A DNA stretch of 12,864 nucleotides from Acidobacteriota bacterium (GTDB taxonomy: Bacteria > Acidobacteriota > Polarisedimenticolia > J045): the NCBI GenBank assembly GCA_027001345.1, contig JALTMS010000468.1, forward strand, positions 1 to 12,864. Reading direction: 5' to 3'. The notes under the pieces are model-generated. The model saw nothing but the letters and a program-made list of their open reading frames with translations, had not been told where the DNA came from and searched no databases. Both the position numbers and the translations under genes were made by a program. The number at the start of each line of letters is the position of its first letter. The first letter of the stretch is position 1. Shown one piece after another: positions 1-7,608 of this stretch.

Positions 1-92
1 ACTTGCGCGCCATCGAGCAAGAGATGGGCGCCCCACCCGGCGGGGCCGGGATTGCCCCGGGCACCCCCGTCGACCCAGGCTTCGATGCGCAT
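1..92 (-). CDS. rnhA: Ribonuclease HI family protein, N-terminal fragment (runs off left edge)
   Basis: Reading the minus strand from an ATG at 92-90 gives 30 codons beginning MRIEAWVDGGARGNPGPAGW. The VDGGARGNPGPAGWG stretch (about residues 7-21) is the hallmark first strand and turn of the RNase HI fold; D8 would be the first catalytic aspartate of the DEDD set. RNase HI cleaves the RNA strand of RNA-DNA hybrids in the cytoplasm, during primer removal and R-loop clearance. The start lies 4 bases after the stop of the zinc-ribbon gene, so the two are probably translated from one message; zinc-ribbon and RNase H genes are neighbours in other bacteria too. Everything beyond residue 30 is outside the window, so I cannot tell a stand-alone RNase HI from a multidomain RNase H protein or a paralogue. 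Confidence 0.8.
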   Translation of the reverse strand, partial: MRIEAWVDGGARGNPGPAGWGAHLLLDGAQ

Positions 93-96
93 CGCT

Positions 97-894
97 TCAG
101 GATCCCGTGGCGGCGGAATGTCCCGGACGCGGAGCGCCCTGCTTGTCGGAAGGCGCCTCGGGCGGATCGGTGGGCTCGTCGGTCTCGCCCTCGACGGCGG
201 CATAGAGGAAGCGCCGACAGCTCTCGCAGGAAATCAGCTCTTCACCACGCTGAACCAGGTTGATCACCTGGGGCCGCAGCCGCACGTGACAGGCACCGCA
301 GGCCCCGTGGAAGATCTTGGCCATCGCCACGCCCTGCCGGGCCTTGAACACCGTATCGAAACGCCGGACGTAGGGCGCGGGCAGCAAGGCGACCAGCTCT
401 TCGCGCTGAGCGGCCAGCTCTTCGAGACGAGAGACGATGCTGCTCAACTCCTGCTCGATGGCCAGGCGCTCCTGGTCGGTGCGCTGCCGCTCGGCGGCGA
501 TCCGCTCGTCGGCCTCGGCGGCGGGCTCGGCGAGTTCCTCGATCCGACCCTCGCGACCGCTGATCTCGGTGACGATCTGGGCCAGGCGGGTCTTGGTGGC
601 ATCGATTTCATTGAGTACGGCACTGTATTCGCGCTGGTTGCTGACCTCCATCAGCTTCCGCTGAGCCTTCTCGAGCCGCTGGCGACTTTCCTGCTCCGCC
701 TGGCGCAGCTCGGCGACTTCCGTGACGAGAGTCTCGTGGGTCAAGCGCTCGGCCCCGATCTCCTCTATCTTCTCCTGAAAGGCCGCTTCGAGTTCGGCCA
801 GCCGCCCGGGTACGGCATCCCGGCGCGCGGTCAGGTCGCGGATCTCGAACGCAATCTCTTGGAGGCGAATCAGACGCTGGATGTTGTCGTTCAA
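97..894 (-). CDS. Coiled-coil C4-type zinc ribbon protein (CT398/DUF164-like)
   Basis: A 265-residue soluble protein. Residues about 5-170 are a long, charged alpha-helical coiled coil rich in Glu, Arg, Leu and Gln, containing NQREYSAVLNEI (86-97), the signature of the CT398/DUF164 family. A C-terminal zinc ribbon follows, with C199-x2-C202 and C223-x2-C226, and the tail is disordered and Pro/Gly-rich. The family is thought to bind nucleic acid or partner proteins; its exact role is unsettled and I assign none. The start is a TTG at 894: GGAGG lies 7 bases upstream, whereas the nearby ATG (at about 901) is in another frame and directly abuts the GGAGG. The tRNA CCA end is only 32 bases upstream, leaving little room for a separate promoter, and rnhA begins 4 bases after the stop. 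Confidence 0.88.
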   Translation of the reverse strand: MNDNIQRLIRLQEIAFEIRDLTARRDAVPGRLAELEAAFQEKIEEIGAERLTHETLVTEVAELRQAEQESRQRLEKAQRKLMEVSNQREYSAVLNEIDATKTRLAQIVTEISGREGRIEELAEPAAEADERIAAERQRTDQERLAIEQELSSIVSRLEELAAQREELVALLPAPYVRRFDTVFKARQGVAMAKIFHGACGACHVRLRPQVINLVQRGEELISCESCRRFLYAAVEGETDEPTDPPEAPSDKQGAPRPGHSAATGS

Positions 895-926
895 AGTCCA
901 TCCTCCGACTACCCGACGATCCCTCG

Positions 927-1003
927 TGGTGGGCCCACCAGGGCTCGAACCTGGGACCAGCTGATTATGAGTCAGCCGCTCTAACCATCTGAGCTATGGA
1001 CCC
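927..1003 (-). tRNA. tRNA with CAU anticodon (Ile2 or elongator Met), CCA encoded
   Basis: A complete 77-nt cloverleaf on the minus strand. The acceptor stem is GGGTCCA (1003-997) with TGGGCCC (937-931), including one U4-G69 wobble. The D arm is GCTC/GAGC with an AGATGGTTA loop, the anticodon arm GCTGA/TCAGC with loop CTCATAA, the variable loop TGGTC, and the T arm CCAGG/CCTGG with loop TTCGAGC. A73 is followed by a genomically encoded CCA at 929-927. The anticodon CAT is at 969-967. CAU tRNAs can be initiator Met, elongator Met or lysidine-modified Ile2. The initiator is unlikely because the first acceptor pair is G1-C72 and the three G-C anticodon-stem pairs are absent. The overall sequence looks to me more like Ile2 than Met, but U4 is not the C4 recognised by E. 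coli TilS, so identity stays open. Confidence 0.96.
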
Positions 1004-3206
1004 CAAAACCGGCAGTTTATCACAGCGTCCGAGGAGTTTCTCCCTCCTTTTCTGCCTGATTGCGTCCCTCCCGGGCCTCGCGCCGACAGGAGTCCAGGCC
1101 GAGGATCGGCCACCGGATGCCACCGGCCAGGTGGAAGTCGAGCAAGTCCACCGGGTGCAGATCGATGTCTCGGTGATCGACCCGCGGGGCAGCCGGTGGG
1201 GATCGGTCCGGGGCATCCCGCGGCGAGCCTTTCGACTCTGGATCGATGGCTCGCCCCTCGACCCGGAGATCGACGAGAGGGTCGAGTTCGACGAGATCTG
1301 TCCCTCGCCGGAGAAGAAGGCCGAGAGCGGAATCCGGCACCCGACTCTGCTCGTGCTGGTCGATCTGAACTTCCTCGATGCCCGGATGCGCTTTGCGGTG
1401 GCCGGAGCCCTCGACGACCTGGCCGCCGAGGCCGAGCAGCGCGATCTGCGGGTCAAGGTCGTCACCTTCCGGCGATCGCTGCACACCATCACACCGGGTT
1501 TCACCTCCGAGCCCGAAACCATCCGCCGAACCGCACAGACCTTGCGACAGACCCTCTCGGAGGGCCCCCCCCGTCGCACGCCGGGCCAGGCCCTCGAGGA
1601 GATCTCCCGCGATCCGGAGCGAGCGATCCGCTCACCGGACCTCTTCGGCGACCTGGACACCGACACCCGTCGCCTGCCCAGGCGCAGACTACCGGCGATG
1701 GAGTTCTCGCTGCTCGGTCAGGACCTGATCGAGGACCTGGCGATCGGCGAGCGGCAGGATCTGGCGGCTCCGACCGCCGTCCTGGCAGCCCTGGACGTCG
1801 ATCCCCGCCCCTCGCTGGCGGCCCTCGAGAGCGTGATGATCTCCCACGCCTCCCTGCCGGGGCGCAAGGCGGTGATCCTCTTCAGCAGTGGCTGGTTCGA
1901 CCTGCCGGAAGAACTCTGGCTGACCTATACCTCGGATCTGCTTCTGGCCGCTCAGAAGGGATTCGCCATCTGGACGGTGGACGCACGGGGCCTGCTGGGA
2001 TCCCGGGGTGCGGAGACCAGCTCGCGGCTGCTGGGTTTCCTCTCGGCCTCTACCGGTGGCGAGTTCATCGAGTCGGCGGGCCGACTCTCGGTGAGTTTCG
2101 ACCGTGCCGTGGAGCAGCTCTCCTGCTACTACCTGTTCAGCATTCCCGCCATGCCACCGAAGCGAGGATCGAAGCGCCACACGGTCACCGTGGCCCTCGA
2201 CACCAGAGCCCACCCGGAATACTGGCACTACCGGATCCGGGCCACCTCGGGCTTTACCCTGCTCGACCGGGACGCGTTGAGAAGACGCCGGCGGCTGGCG
2301 GCTTTGATGGAGCCGGCGGCTCACCGCTTTCCCGAGGTGCGAGTGACCGCCTCCTATCCGCGCCGGGATGGCCCGTTCTACTTCACCCCGATCGAGGTCT
2401 CGGTGGTTCTCGCCGACCTCTTCTTCCGCTCCGTCGGAAACTCCTTCCAGGCCGAACTGAGCTGGGAAGGCCTGGTCGCCGACTCTCGCAACCGAACGGT
2501 GTGCAAGATCGGTGACGGCCGTACCCACCAGATCCGCTCCCGGCAGGTTCCGGCGCGCTTTCCGCCCGCAATGCTGGTTCTGCGGGACCACTGCCGGCTC
2601 CCCGGTCCCGGGAGCTACCAGATGCGGGTGCTCGTCGAAGACCTGGCCACGGGCGAGGCGGGAGCGGCGGCGGCCAGCCTGGAGGTGCCCGCTCCCTCTG
2701 CCGAGCTGGCGCCGATCTCCGCTCTCCGACTCGGCCGCAACAGCGGCCGGGACTTTCTGCTGCCCAACGCCTCGAAGGGCGAGACGGTCATCCCCCGTGA
2801 CCGCAAGCGCCTCGGTTTCATCCCTCTCGCCGAAGGCGAACCCATCGACTGGAGCGACAAGCTGATGCTGCGCTTCGTCACCTGCCGGCCCGGCCGACCT
2901 CCCGCGGCGGTCCTCTTTCGCGACGACCCCGAAAACGGTCGCAAGGTGCTCTACCAGTTGCTGCTCTCCACCGGCGGCACGGTGAGCAGCGATGCGGGAA
3001 GCTGCACGGAATACCAGGCGGTGGTGCCCGGCTCGACCCTGCCCGCCGGCCACTACGGCATCGCTCTTTTCGACCGTAGCGCCCCCCCCGGCTCGAACGG
3101 CGAACTCGAGCAGTGGCTCGATACCGACCGGGCCGACGCCCTGACCTTCTTCGAGGTGGAGCAGGCCGTCCCCCGCGCGGAGCCCGTAGACGACCGACAT
3201 ACCTGA
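996..3206 (+). CDS. Secreted VWFA-related domain protein (Acidobacteriota type)
   Basis: 736 residues. A signal peptide is likely: R11 and R13, a hydrophobic core at about 14-29 (FSLLFCLIASLPGLAP), and probable cleavage after VQA (33-35). A von Willebrand A-like fold covers about 116-385: strand HPTLLVLVDLNF (115-126), helix, RVKVVTF (152-158), then GRKAVILFSSGWFD (289-302) and FAIWTVDARGLLG (323-335), ending in YYLFSIPAMP. This layout matches the 'VWFA-related Acidobacterial' proteins; their function is generally unknown. The metal-site motif DxSxS is absent (D123-L-N-F-L), so cation-dependent adhesion may be lost. Residues about 190-265 form an Arg/Pro-rich insertion, and 400-736 are beta-rich with no recognised domain. 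The only usable start, ATG 996, overlaps the oppositely oriented tRNA gene by 8 bases and has no clear Shine-Dalgarno; no ATG, GTG or TTG follows before the signal-peptide core. Confidence 0.82.
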   Translation: MDPKTGSLSQRPRSFSLLFCLIASLPGLAPTGVQAEDRPPDATGQVEVEQVHRVQIDVSVIDPRGSRWGSVRGIPRRAFRLWIDGSPLDPEIDERVEFDEICPSPEKKAESGIRHPTLLVLVDLNFLDARMRFAVAGALDDLAAEAEQRDLRVKVVTFRRSLHTITPGFTSEPETIRRTAQTLRQTLSEGPPRRTPGQALEEISRDPERAIRSPDLFGDLDTDTRRLPRRRLPAMEFSLLGQDLIEDLAIGERQDLAAPTAVLAALDVDPRPSLAALESVMISHASLPGRKAVILFSSGWFDLPEELWLTYTSDLLLAAQKGFAIWTVDARGLLGSRGAETSSRLLGFLSASTGGEFIESAGRLSVSFDRAVEQLSCYYLFSIPAMPPKRGSKRHTVTVALDTRAHPEYWHYRIRATSGFTLLDRDALRRRRRLAALMEPAAHRFPEVRVTASYPRRDGPFYFTPIEVSVVLADLFFRSVGNSFQAELSWEGLVADSRNRTVCKIGDGRTHQIRSRQVPARFPPAMLVLRDHCRLPGPGSYQMRVLVEDLATGEAGAAAASLEVPAPSAELAPISALRLGRNSGRDFLLPNASKGETVIPRDRKRLGFIPLAEGEPIDWSDKLMLRFVTCRPGRPPAAVLFRDDPENGRKVLYQLLLSTGGTVSSDAGSCTEYQAVVPGSTLPAGHYGIALFDRSAPPGSNGELEQWLDTDRADALTFFEVEQAVPRAEPVDDRHT
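1016..1024 (-). promoter_or_regulatory. Possible extended -10 promoter for the tRNA/zinc-ribbon transcript
   Basis: On the minus strand, TGT followed by GATAAA ends 12 bases before the tRNA 5' end. It matches the TGn extended -10 form, with 4 of 6 bases in the hexamer, and would place the transcription start about 5 bases ahead of the mature tRNA. No convincing -35 is visible 16-18 bases further up. The site lies inside the 5' coding sequence of the divergent VWFA-like gene. Weak, position-based evidence only. Confidence 0.35.
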
Positions 3207-3280
3207 GGCCGTCGGGCGTGCGCAGCCTCGATCCATTGCTTACACCCATTATTTCGTGATTTAGACCGGCGGCCCTGTGG

Positions 3281-3294
3281 TTTTCCGTGGAAAA
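3281..3294. promoter_or_regulatory. Perfect palindrome upstream of the ferredoxin gene
   Basis: TTTTCC-GT-GGAAAA, two perfect 6-bp arms with a 2-bp spacer, lies about 70 bases before the ferredoxin ATG in an AT-richer stretch. A poor sigma-70-like pair (TTGCTT at 3236-3241 and an AT-rich hexamer near 3258-3264) lies just upstream, so the palindrome could be an operator near the transcription start. I do not recognise the binding protein. Confidence 0.35.
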
Positions 3295-3363
3295 TCGGGC
3301 TAACTTACCGCGCAGGTTTTGTCGTCTTCACTCTCACCCCAACTCCCAAGAGAGGACAATGTC

Positions 3364-3597
3364 ATGGCTGATCCTTCTGCCAAGCATCCCGAGAACGCTC
3401 CGGGCAAGTTCTACGTCGATGAGAACTGTGGCGGCTGCCAGGTATGCATCGGCACAGCTCCCGAAAACTTCCAGATGACCGACGACGACGATCACGCCTA
3501 TGTGGTCAAACAGCCGGCCAACGACGAAGAACTCGAGGCTTGCCAGGAAGCGATGGACTCCTGCCCCGACGAGGCTATCGGAGACGACGGCGAGTAG
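3364..3597 (+). CDS. Small single-cluster [4Fe-4S] ferredoxin
   Basis: 77 residues, very acidic, a soluble electron carrier. The cluster ligands are C22-x2-C25-x2-C28 (CGGCQVC) with the remote C67 in SCPDEAI. Length and spacing fit monocluster ferredoxins of the Pyrococcus/Thermotoga/Desulfovibrio gigas type rather than the 2x[4Fe-4S] clostridial type. In some of those proteins two further cysteines form a disulphide or bind a second cluster; here one is replaced (A32) while the other remains as C60, so C60 appears unpaired. The start ATG at 3364 has AGAGAGG 8 bases upstream; an in-frame ATG at 3319 would add 15 residues without family support. The gene is monocistronic, converging on rpoD across a strong hairpin. 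Its redox partner cannot be inferred from the neighbours. Confidence 0.9.
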   Translation: MADPSAKHPENAPGKFYVDENCGGCQVCIGTAPENFQMTDDDDHAYVVKQPANDEELEACQEAMDSCPDEAIGDDGE

Positions 3598-3618
3598 TCC
3601 CCGTCGGCAGGCGTCACG

Positions 3619-3647
3619 AAGAAGGCGGCCCTTCGGGCCGCCTTCTT
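3619..3647. terminator. Bidirectional hairpin terminator between ferredoxin and rpoD
   Basis: AAGAAGGCGGCCC (3619-3631), loop TTC, and GGGCCGCCTTCTT (3635-3647) form a perfect 13-bp stem. It starts 21 bases after the ferredoxin stop and ends 28 bases from the rpoD stop, exactly between two convergent genes. The arm ends in CTTCTT followed by GGTTT, a weak U-tract. Its position and symmetry favour a terminator acting on both strands. Confidence 0.85.
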
Positions 3648-3675
3648 GGTTTCGGAGTCCGAGGCGATGATCAGC

Positions 3676-5415
<1,740 letters not shown>

Positions 5416-5461
5416 TTTGCGATCTCCCACCTGGCTGAGACCAGGACTGGAAAACCTGATC

Positions 5462-5479
5462 CGGTGGCCTCGGCCACCG
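5462..5479 (-). other. Perfect hairpin in the dnaG-rpoD spacer
   Basis: CGGTGGCC and GGCCACCG are perfect 8-bp arms around a 2-base centre, within the 181-base gap between the dnaG stop and the proposed rpoD TTG start, ending about 46 bases before that start. On the minus strand it is followed shortly by GGTTTTCC, not a true U-run. It could be an attenuator, a processing or stability element, or a protein-binding palindrome. In E. coli the same gap holds an RNA processing site, but no homology is claimed. Confidence 0.5.
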
Positions 5480-5596
5480 CTCGCTGGTCGCGGCCCGGAC
5501 TCGCCTGCCCGAACCACGTAACACTCCGTCGTCTTGCGCACCGTCTGCGCGTGCTGCTGTTCCTACTGTGTTCACTCCTCCTTGGCTCTTGCCCTC

Positions 5597-7399
5597 TCAG
5601 GAAACCGCTCCCCGGTCTCCAACTGGGTTCAAACCCCGAATGGCTCTGGCCAGTGTGACCTTCTCGGTCATCAGTGCTTCCTGGCGCTGCGCGTCATCCG
5701 CCGCGCTGATTTCCTGTTGCACCTCTTTCAGCCGGGCCCGGAGTGCGGCGGCCTCGAGACCGACGACAGCGGCTTCGAGGTCTTCGCGACTCGGCTCTCC
5801 CGTCGCCTCGAAGGCCAGGGCCAGAATCGCTTGCCGTTCGTCTTCGGCCGCCGTTTCCGCCAGCCGACGCAGATCCCAGTGCTCCCGCCGGGCAAGCCCC
5901 TCGCTCCACCGGGTCACTGCGGCCCGCGCCAGAGTTCCGAGAGCCCGAGCCGGCAAGGCCTGCAAGCGGGCAAGAAGATCGCGGCGTTCATCCTCGTCCT
6001 GCAGCCCGTCGAGGAAACGCAGGACCACCGCCTCCGCCGGCGCGATCCGGGCCGAGGCCGGAGCCTCGCTTCTTTGCGGCGGGCGAAATTCCTTGCGACG
6101 AGCCCGTGCGGCCCGCTGCAACTCCGCGAGCATCAACTGGTCCTCGATCCCCAGCCCCGCGGCCACGCGGCTGGCGGCCTCGGCTCGGGCCAGCGACGAA
6201 GGCAAGAGCACCAGATGCTCGAGGATCATTTCCACTGCCGCCACCCGCTCCTCGATCGCCGCGAGGTCAAAGCTTCTCTGTGCCTCGGAGACGAGGAAGG
6301 TCGGTAGATCGGCAGCAGCTTCGATCATCGCCCGAACTCCTTCTGCGCCCTCGACGCGTACCACTTCGTCGGGGTCCTTCCCCGCCGGTCCCATCACCAC
6401 GCGCACGCCGAGCCCGGCGGCCAGCAAGGGCCCCAGCGCTCGTGACGTGGCCTTCCGTCCCGCCGCATCTCCGTCGAAAAAGAGCACGACTTTCTCGGCC
6501 CAACGGCGGATGACGCCCGCGTGTTGAGGTCCGAGGGCGGTGCCGCAGACGGCAACGACCCCTGGAATGCCCGCGGCGGAAAGACCCAGTGCGTCGAAAT
6601 ATCCTTCGACGATGACAATCTGGCCACTCCTACGAACCTCTTGGGCAACCTCGGATAGACGAAAAAGAGTACGGCTCTTGTCGTAGACAGGGGACTCGGG
6701 TCCGTTGAGGTATTTCGGCTCGTCGTCGCCCAGCGTTCGGCCCCCGAAAGAAACCACGCGCCCGGCGGTATCCCGGATGGGAAAGGTCAGCCGCCCTCGA
6801 AAACGGTCGTAGAAACCACCGCCGCTGCGCCGCGGCAGGACGAGGCCGGCCTCGGCCATTTCATCGCCGCTCAGCCCATGGCCCGACAGGTGGCGCAGCA
6901 ACCGGTCCCACTCCGCGGGAGCCCAGCCGAGACCGTAGCGGCCGATGGCCGACGCGTCATAACCGCGACGCTCGAGGTATTCCCGGGCCCGAGCCCCCTC
7001 GGGAGCCTTCAGGCGATCGGCAAAAAAGCTGTGGGCCAGGGACAGGGCCTCGAGAATGCGCTTGCGCCGCCGGCCGGAATGGTCGTCTTCTCGACCCGTC
7101 GTCCGCGGCCGGGCAATTCCGTAGCGCTCGCCGAGCAGTTCGGCAGCTTCGGTAAAGCTGATACCGTGCAACTCGGCCATGTAAGTGAACACATCTCCAC
7201 CGGCCTGGCAGCCGAAACAGTGGAAAACCCCCTTCTCGGGGCTGACCCGGAAGCTGGGAGTCTTCTCCTGGTGAAAGGGGCACAGGCCGACGAGGGCATT
7301 CCCCGCACGGCGCAACTTCACGGTCTCGCCGACAATCGCGGCAAGGTCCGCAGAGCGGCGGATCTCTTCGAGGTAATCCCTGTAGCTGCCTGGAGCCAT
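5597..7399 (-). CDS. dnaG: DNA primase
   Basis: 600 residues, the usual size. The primase makes short RNA primers at the replication fork with the DnaB helicase. An N-terminal CHC2 zinc finger has C40, H43, C61 and C64 (LCPFHQEKTPSF ... FHCFGCQAGGDVF). The catalytic core carries the RNA-polymerase-type motif DRFRGRLTFPIRD (198-210), the TOPRIM glutamate E265 in VEGYFD, the acidic pair D309/D311 in FFDGDAAG, and KDPDE (341-345). The less conserved C-terminal third (about 395-600), Ala/Arg/Glu-rich and helical, fits the helicase-binding region. ATG 7399 has AGGAAACGC just upstream, giving good Shine-Dalgarno spacing. It lies upstream of rpoD on the same strand, a conserved pairing, with its own promoter at 7543-7571. 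Confidence 0.97.
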   Translation of the reverse strand: MAPGSYRDYLEEIRRSADLAAIVGETVKLRRAGNALVGLCPFHQEKTPSFRVSPEKGVFHCFGCQAGGDVFTYMAELHGISFTEAAELLGERYGIARPRTTGREDDHSGRRRKRILEALSLAHSFFADRLKAPEGARAREYLERRGYDASAIGRYGLGWAPAEWDRLLRHLSGHGLSGDEMAEAGLVLPRRSGGGFYDRFRGRLTFPIRDTAGRVVSFGGRTLGDDEPKYLNGPESPVYDKSRTLFRLSEVAQEVRRSGQIVIVEGYFDALGLSAAGIPGVVAVCGTALGPQHAGVIRRWAEKVVLFFDGDAAGRKATSRALGPLLAAGLGVRVVMGPAGKDPDEVVRVEGAEGVRAMIEAAADLPTFLVSEAQRSFDLAAIEERVAAVEMILEHLVLLPSSLARAEAASRVAAGLGIEDQLMLAELQRAARARRKEFRPPQRSEAPASARIAPAEAVVLRFLDGLQDEDERRDLLARLQALPARALGTLARAAVTRWSEGLARREHWDLRRLAETAAEDERQAILALAFEATGEPSREDLEAAVVGLEAAALRARLKEVQQEISAADDAQRQEALMTEKVTLARAIRGLNPVGDRGAVS

Positions 7400-7488
7400 G
7401 CGTTTCCTGCGCCTGGTCCGACCGCAAACCCCGATTGCCGAGCCCTTGAAGCCTGCCCGCTGTCCTCCGGCGTCCGCTGTGAAAGCGT

Positions 7489-7516
7489 GGGTAGAGATCC
7501 CCCCGCGGGACTACCC
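7489..7516 (-). other. Hairpin in the dnaG 5' leader
   Basis: On the minus strand GGGTAG pairs with CTACCC (6 bp) and an inner TCCC pairs with GGGA, with a small GCGGG loop and a TCT bulge. It lies inside the roughly 137-base leader predicted from the dnaG promoter, about 90 bases before the ATG. It could influence dnaG expression; there is no riboswitch signature that I recognise. Confidence 0.4.
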
Positions 7517-7542
7517 TCGAACTCAAAGCATAGTTGAATCGG

Positions 7543-7571
7543 ATTTTACTCTGATGCGAACCCCTCTGCAA
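7543..7571 (-). promoter_or_regulatory. Sigma-70-type promoter for dnaG(-rpoD)
   Basis: On the minus strand TTGCAG (7571-7566), a 17-base spacer and TAAAAT (7548-7543) match the sigma-70 consensus at 4 of 6 and 5 of 6 bases with ideal spacing. The start would be near 7536, giving a leader of about 137 bases before dnaG. It begins about 38 bases after the larB stop, so dnaG need not rely on read-through from larB. Confidence 0.75.
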
Positions 7572-7608
7572 CGGCTTTTTTCAGCCCTGGTCGATCCGAC
7601 CGAAATCG

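Noticed and set aside
52..984. 310-residue plus-strand open frame opposite the zinc-ribbon gene
   Set aside because: Antisense to a clear family member. Its C-terminus (GPTRARTWDQLIMSQPL) is simply the translation of the tRNA complement, a known spurious-protein signature.
965..1666. 233-residue minus-strand frame ending GSIAQMVRAADS
   Set aside because: The ending is the translated tRNA 5' half, another classic artefact. The rest is antisense to the VWFA-like gene and Arg/Ser-rich.
1196..2515. 439-residue alternative plus-strand frame within the VWFA-like gene
   Set aside because: Gly/Arg/Pro-rich shadow frame without a family match, fully inside the better-supported gene.
3205..3229. GAGGC/GCCTC hairpin just after the VWFA-like gene
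   Set aside because: Only 5 bp with a 15-base loop and no U-tract; likely by chance in GC-rich sequence.
1689..3236. 515-residue minus-strand frame opposite the VWFA-like gene
   Set aside because: Long antisense frames arise easily in GC-rich DNA. It shows no domain, its composition is unnatural (Gly/Arg/Val/Glu-rich), and the plus-strand protein has a signal peptide and a recognisable fold.
5620..5660. GGGTTCAAACCCC resembling a tRNA T arm on the plus strand
   Set aside because: It lies within the dnaG 3' coding region. The flanking bases do not make a T stem of the right size, and no acceptor or anticodon arm can be built.
5568..6527. 319-residue plus-strand frame opposite dnaG
   Set aside because: Ala/Ser/Arg-rich antisense shadow with no motif.
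7575..7601. Small hairpins (GGTCG-GAT-CGACC and GGCT/AGCC with an A-run) after larB
   Set aside because: Stems are 4-5 bp, and the A-run on the minus strand is in the loop rather than a trailing U-tract, so I do not call a terminator.
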